Positions 60,211 to 64,000 of a DNA stretch of 64,000 nt are shown here, one piece after another. The stretch is from Anagrus nilaparvatae. Lineage: Eukaryota; Arthropoda; Insecta; Hymenoptera; Mymaridae. The translations under genes were made by a program, and so were the position numbers. Within the stretch, counting starts at the first letter, position 1. Every line of letters begins with the position of its first letter. Under the pieces are notes generated by a model. It ran no database searches, was not told the DNA's origin, and saw only the letters and a list, made by a program, of their open reading frames with translations. The stretch spans positions 1,986,501 through 2,050,500 of the forward strand of contig JAKSXM010000231.1 in assembly GCA_022575985.1 (NCBI GenBank), given 5' to 3'.

Positions 60211-63200
60211 TTGAATCGACTGAAAATAAATAAAAATAATGCGAACTAACACAAAGTAAGGTGCATTTCAGTTTATTTAAAACTAAATTTTATTTTACTT
60301 TTTTTCAGGTACTAAAATAAAAAAATTTCAAAACTTTATTTATAATTCTATGAATTATTAAATACGTACTAAAATAAAGTATTAAATCTAAACAATAAAA
60401 AATTTTTAACGGTTATTTTGAAGTTTTAAAAATACACATTTTAATATTCTAATTTTAAAACTCGAAAAAAAGAGTAAAATTTTATAATAAAAGCTAAAAT
60501 AATTTTATTCATAATTTAATATTTTTTTGAATCAATAAGAGAAAAATGACGAAATAGTTCGAGATTAATTTTTTCATATGAAATAACAACATTTTTTTTA
60601 AGATTCATTGGGGAATTTAACTGTGAATCACGAAATTTTGGAATTGAGTTATCTCTCGCGTTCAATGAGAATTTTATTACGTCGGGTTTTATACACACCA
60701 AGAGAAATAAATAGAAAGTAATTTAGATTTTTTTTTTTTGGATTGTTAAACCAGTTTATGATTTGGATATTTAAATTTCCGTTTTATTGAGAAAAGGTTT
60801 ACGCTTATAGAAAGTTTTAGGATTTTTTCAATACTATAACTTTAACTCAGAAATCAAAATGCTGTTTAAAATCACTTGTTAAATATTTATATTGTAGAAA
60901 TAAATTTATTTTCAGCTAAAAATTGACAACTTTTTTACACAACTTTTTTAACGTCAAACTTCTAGAAAATAAAGTTGAACTGTAAAAATGGCTTTTGTAA
61001 AAATTAGGTCACTTGATGTAACAAATGCTTGATAAGGTTCTTCAACAGATTTGAAAGCAAAGCACGTCTAAACTTACAAAATTTATCAAAATTAGATATG
61101 ACGAAGTGAGCTTTTTCGATCGTGCAAAACAAAGCTTTCGAGCTCGTTAACATAAATCACAACTTCCTCGAGCTCGAATAAAAAAACATAGACAAATAAG
61201 ATCCGAAGAAAAACAGTCGTTAAAAAATGCCAACCCAAACAATAACATATTTTCAAAGCAAGTGTTTAAAAAACCTGAAATACAATCCTCGTATTTACAC
61301 ATCCGTCAAGCGTTTAAACGTGAATATAAATAACTGTTTAATTTGAGATTTCAAGAAACGTAAACAACGTGCTTATAAAAAAATGTGTCTTTTATTGATT
61401 AAAAAAAATGTTCAAATCTACTCGACCTCGAAATGATCGTCGTTTGATGCTTTATTGTAGTTGGTGCATCAGCTTAAAAAAATAACTTTCTCGTCGTCTG
61501 CTTATGGGGTCAATGGCCCGAGTTTGGTTGATGCTTTTATACTCACACATTCAGGGGGGGAAAAAGTAAAAAAAAAATTTTACTCAACGAGTCTCGCGCT
61601 ACCTCGATCGCTTTTTTTTTTATATTTTCTTTAGCCATGACTCTATGAAATAATGAATGACGTAAGAAAAAGCTACGTAAAAATATGTAAGGGTGGAAAA
61701 ACTCGTAAATTTATATTTTTATTTTGAAAACTTGTAATCTCCCTCTAATTGATTAATGCGAGTATTGTTTTTTTATTCTCTTGTTTTAGTTTGATTAATT
61801 GAATTTTTTATTTATTCGAATTACCTATTATTATTTTTTCCTTTTTTCGTTACGATACCCACATGTTGTTTTGTAATTTAAAAAACAAACAAAATTCATA
61901 GAAAAATACTGAAAAAAAGCTCTCGCTTAATCATCGATCCTGCAATTTAATTCCGGGGGGTGTAAGACTCGTAATTTCAAAATGACAGACTCTGCTAACT
62001 CAAAGCATTCGTTAATTACCGAAAAGCCAGTAGGTAATAGCCGCTCTAATTGATTAATCGGAATTCTCCGATCCATTTATTAAAACCGAGGAATTACGAG
62101 GAGTCAGCGAAATTAAAAATTTTGCATTTTTTATTAATAAACAAAAAATTAAAATAAATCGAGTGCGAATTCTGTTAACGCTTTGATAATTTCCTAGTTT
62201 TTAAAATACAAATTTAATTAAGCGTCGAAAAATGAAAAATTAAAAAATTTTGTCACGTTGTCTTGATTTGCTTATTACGCTTCGTTTCTCCATAAGCTGA
62301 TCTTGCAAAAATTATAAAAAAATTCTCTGTGTTGACTTTTTTAGGAATAAAACACATAAAGAGACGTGAGAATAAAACTGCGTGACAGAGATTTCCAAGT
62401 TTGGTGGTTTACCCAGTCATAGCAAATAGTCGAACGAGCGAGAGAGGAATAGAGACTTTTTTTTTATGAAAAACCACAAAAATCGAGGAGAATCGAAACA
62501 AAAGAGATACCCACACGCTTTTTTTTATTTTCATTTCTCTGTTATTTTCAAACTATAAATTCACATTCGTTTCATATATTTAAAATGAAAAAAAAATTTA
62601 TACGTGAAACCCCTTTTGCAGGAAAAAAAAAATATTTTTTTCAAAACTTTTATAAAAATTCGAACAATAAAGTTTTACAATTTTTTACGATACGTTTTTT
62701 TCTAAATATTGACATTTCGTACAATAAAGATAAAAAAATTTACGCTTTTAAAATTTTACGGAATTTTTTTTGTTATCAAATCGTAATAAAATTTTTTTTT
62801 TTTTTTAATTAAAAAAAACATTGTAATTAAATGTTGCTTTCTCTTTTTGTCAAGAGCGTAAAGAGAGTAAAAAATAAAAAGATTACGTAAAAAGTCATAT
62901 AAAAATATCTCTGTCACTAATTTACTTATCGCTCTTATCAATTTTTAATACCAAAGAAATGATTCATTCATTCTTTGCTTTGAAAAAAAAGTTTTGATAA
63001 GTTAAGATAAATTATTAATGACACTCAATCTGTGTTAATGAATTCTCGTTTATTTACTCGAAGGTCGAAAAATATTTTATTACTAAAAGGAAATACATTG
63101 TTTAGTCATTGGTTATTAATAGTAAGGCAACGTTTCATTTTATAAACTTACTAGAAATAATTTATTTTCGGACTTTTTTTATTCATGTTTTCCGAAAATA

Positions 63201-63228
63201 ATGAGAAAATATTTGCGTTTTTTTTTAC
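60210..63228. other. Start of luna intron 1, no genes seen
   Basis: This is the 5' part of the intron that opens at 63228. No second luna exon or other coding sequence is visible. Long A- and T-runs dominate, for example near 62600-62830, where overlapping low-complexity frames on both strands are rejected. Confidence 0.55.
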
Positions 63229-63330
63229 CTGTTGCCAATGATCCTCGAGCGACGGTTGTGCCGAAAAGTATCCAGTGTCGTGTATGTCCTGAAGTTCCCG
63301 AAAAATGTTACCACTTGGCAGTATATCCAT
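63229..63330 (-). CDS. luna: First coding exon of a KLF6/7-type zinc-finger factor (luna)
   Basis: 34 codons from ATG at 63330 to CAG at 63229, followed by a splice donor (CAG|GTAAAAAA), phase 0. The peptide starts [20 protein letters not shown] and continues [14 protein letters not shown]. This matches the conserved N-terminus of vertebrate KLF6/KLF7 (MDVLP..IFQELQ...TGYFSALPSLEE.WQQ) almost residue for residue, and that family is represented by luna in insects. The start is supported by an in-frame TAA 27 nt upstream and a good context (AAATAAAATGG). The N-terminal block is the family signature. The acidic/serine-rich middle and the three C-terminal C2H2 fingers must lie beyond the left edge of the window, because no such exon is visible here. 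The gene would encode a nuclear GC/CACC-box-binding transcription factor. Confidence 0.92.
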
Positions 63331-64000
63331 TTTATTTACTTCTTTTAATAAAATTTAATGAAAAAAAAAAAATTCAGTAAAACAAAAATTTTAATAAAGC
63401 CGCACACGTGGGTTCCATTGATCTCGTATTAACATTCACCACTATTTATTCAGCACAATATAACAACTCACATAAAAACATAAAATAAATATTTTTTCAA
63501 AAAATTCCCGCACTTTTTTTTTTATTTTACAAATATTAGAAAAATTTCTTTTTTTTATTTTCTCTCTACACTGATATAAAAAATGTATAAATAGTATAGT
63601 TTTTTTTGCCTTACACACACTTGAGCCCCTTAAGGTTACGCAAGGGTACAACAAGGAGAACGGCGCAGAATCGCCGCGGGCAGTAGCACGCACTCATCTC
63701 TTTTGCGAAACTTGAGATTTCTCACTTTTCTTAAAAAAAAAAGCCCTCTCTTCTCTATGTTGATGTATATTTTTTTCTCTTCTATATATAAATTAAGTGT
63801 ACGTAGAGCTGAAAAAAATAATCAAACTGTTTGGCTTTAACCTTATCTTCTTATGCTTTATTTATTAATAACGATATATATATATATAAAGTACTCGTAA
63901 TATAACAGGACGGTCAGAATGTGATGTTATAATGACGGCAGATTCAGAGCCGGCCGGTTTAAAATGCCGCTTTTACTGCCGGTTGTTATTACTTTTTTTT
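63331..64000 (-). promoter_or_regulatory. luna 5' UTR and probable upstream region
   Basis: Lies directly 5' of the luna start codon on the minus strand. It includes a GC-richer patch at about 63630-63710 and another at 63940-63985, plus an (AT)n tract at 63874-63888. I cannot place the transcription start, and an upstream non-coding exon is possible. The 83-codon minus-strand frame at 63442-63693 has no conservation signal and is out of context for this gene. Confidence 0.5.

Noticed and set aside
1..64000. CRISPR arrays, bacterial operons or ribosomal RNA genes
   Set aside because: No direct-repeat/spacer arrays and no rRNA signatures; intron-containing genes show this is eukaryotic DNA.

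Overview
The window is AT-rich insect genomic DNA, about 64 kb, with very little protein-coding sequence. Two genes are secure. (1) The first coding exon of a KLF6/7-type zinc-finger factor (insect luna) lies on the minus strand near the right end, at 63229-63330. It ends in a splice donor, and no second exon is visible, so nearly the whole window reads as its giant first intron (at least 63 kb). (2) A complete two-exon secreted S1 serine protease lies on the plus strand at 14294-15134, nested in that intron. Small introns, a luna gene with a very long first intron and dense (GA/CT)n microsatellites fit an insect. A hymenopteran, perhaps a parasitoid wasp, is a guess I cannot prove from this sequence.

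Left part (1.9-6.5 kb): short minus-strand coding fragments are interleaved with copies of an unusual composite motif. The locus is split by a ~3.0 kb foldback transposon (2720-5720) with ~1.1 kb inverted arms, hAT-like ends, an ~8 bp target duplication and a broken piggyBac-type transposase fragment inside. From 6.5 to 42 kb there is mostly non-coding intron with microsatellites, the protease, a few GC-richer islands and weak coding remnants. At 42.3-43.8 kb there is a possible small secreted protein and a three-unit tandem array of the motif. At 51.8-54.3 kb there are three more motif copies with short coding fragments, including an intact 54-residue peptide with a hydrophobic leader. At 59.5-60.2 kb there is a decayed, lysine-rich coding remnant. 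At 63.2-64.0 kb come the luna exon, its 5' UTR and probably its promoter side.

The most interesting signal is the composite motif: a 16 bp palindrome (TTTCTCGAAAGAGAAA), then 14 bp, then a TATA-like box (TATATAAG). Ten copies occur, on both strands. Nine keep exactly 14 bp between palindrome and TATA box. Short reading frames on the opposite strand repeatedly stop 69-148 bp from the TATA side of a copy. Either this is a promoter family firing antisense into the 3' ends of a fast-evolving gene family, or it is a conserved 3'-flanking element of that family. I do not recognise it.
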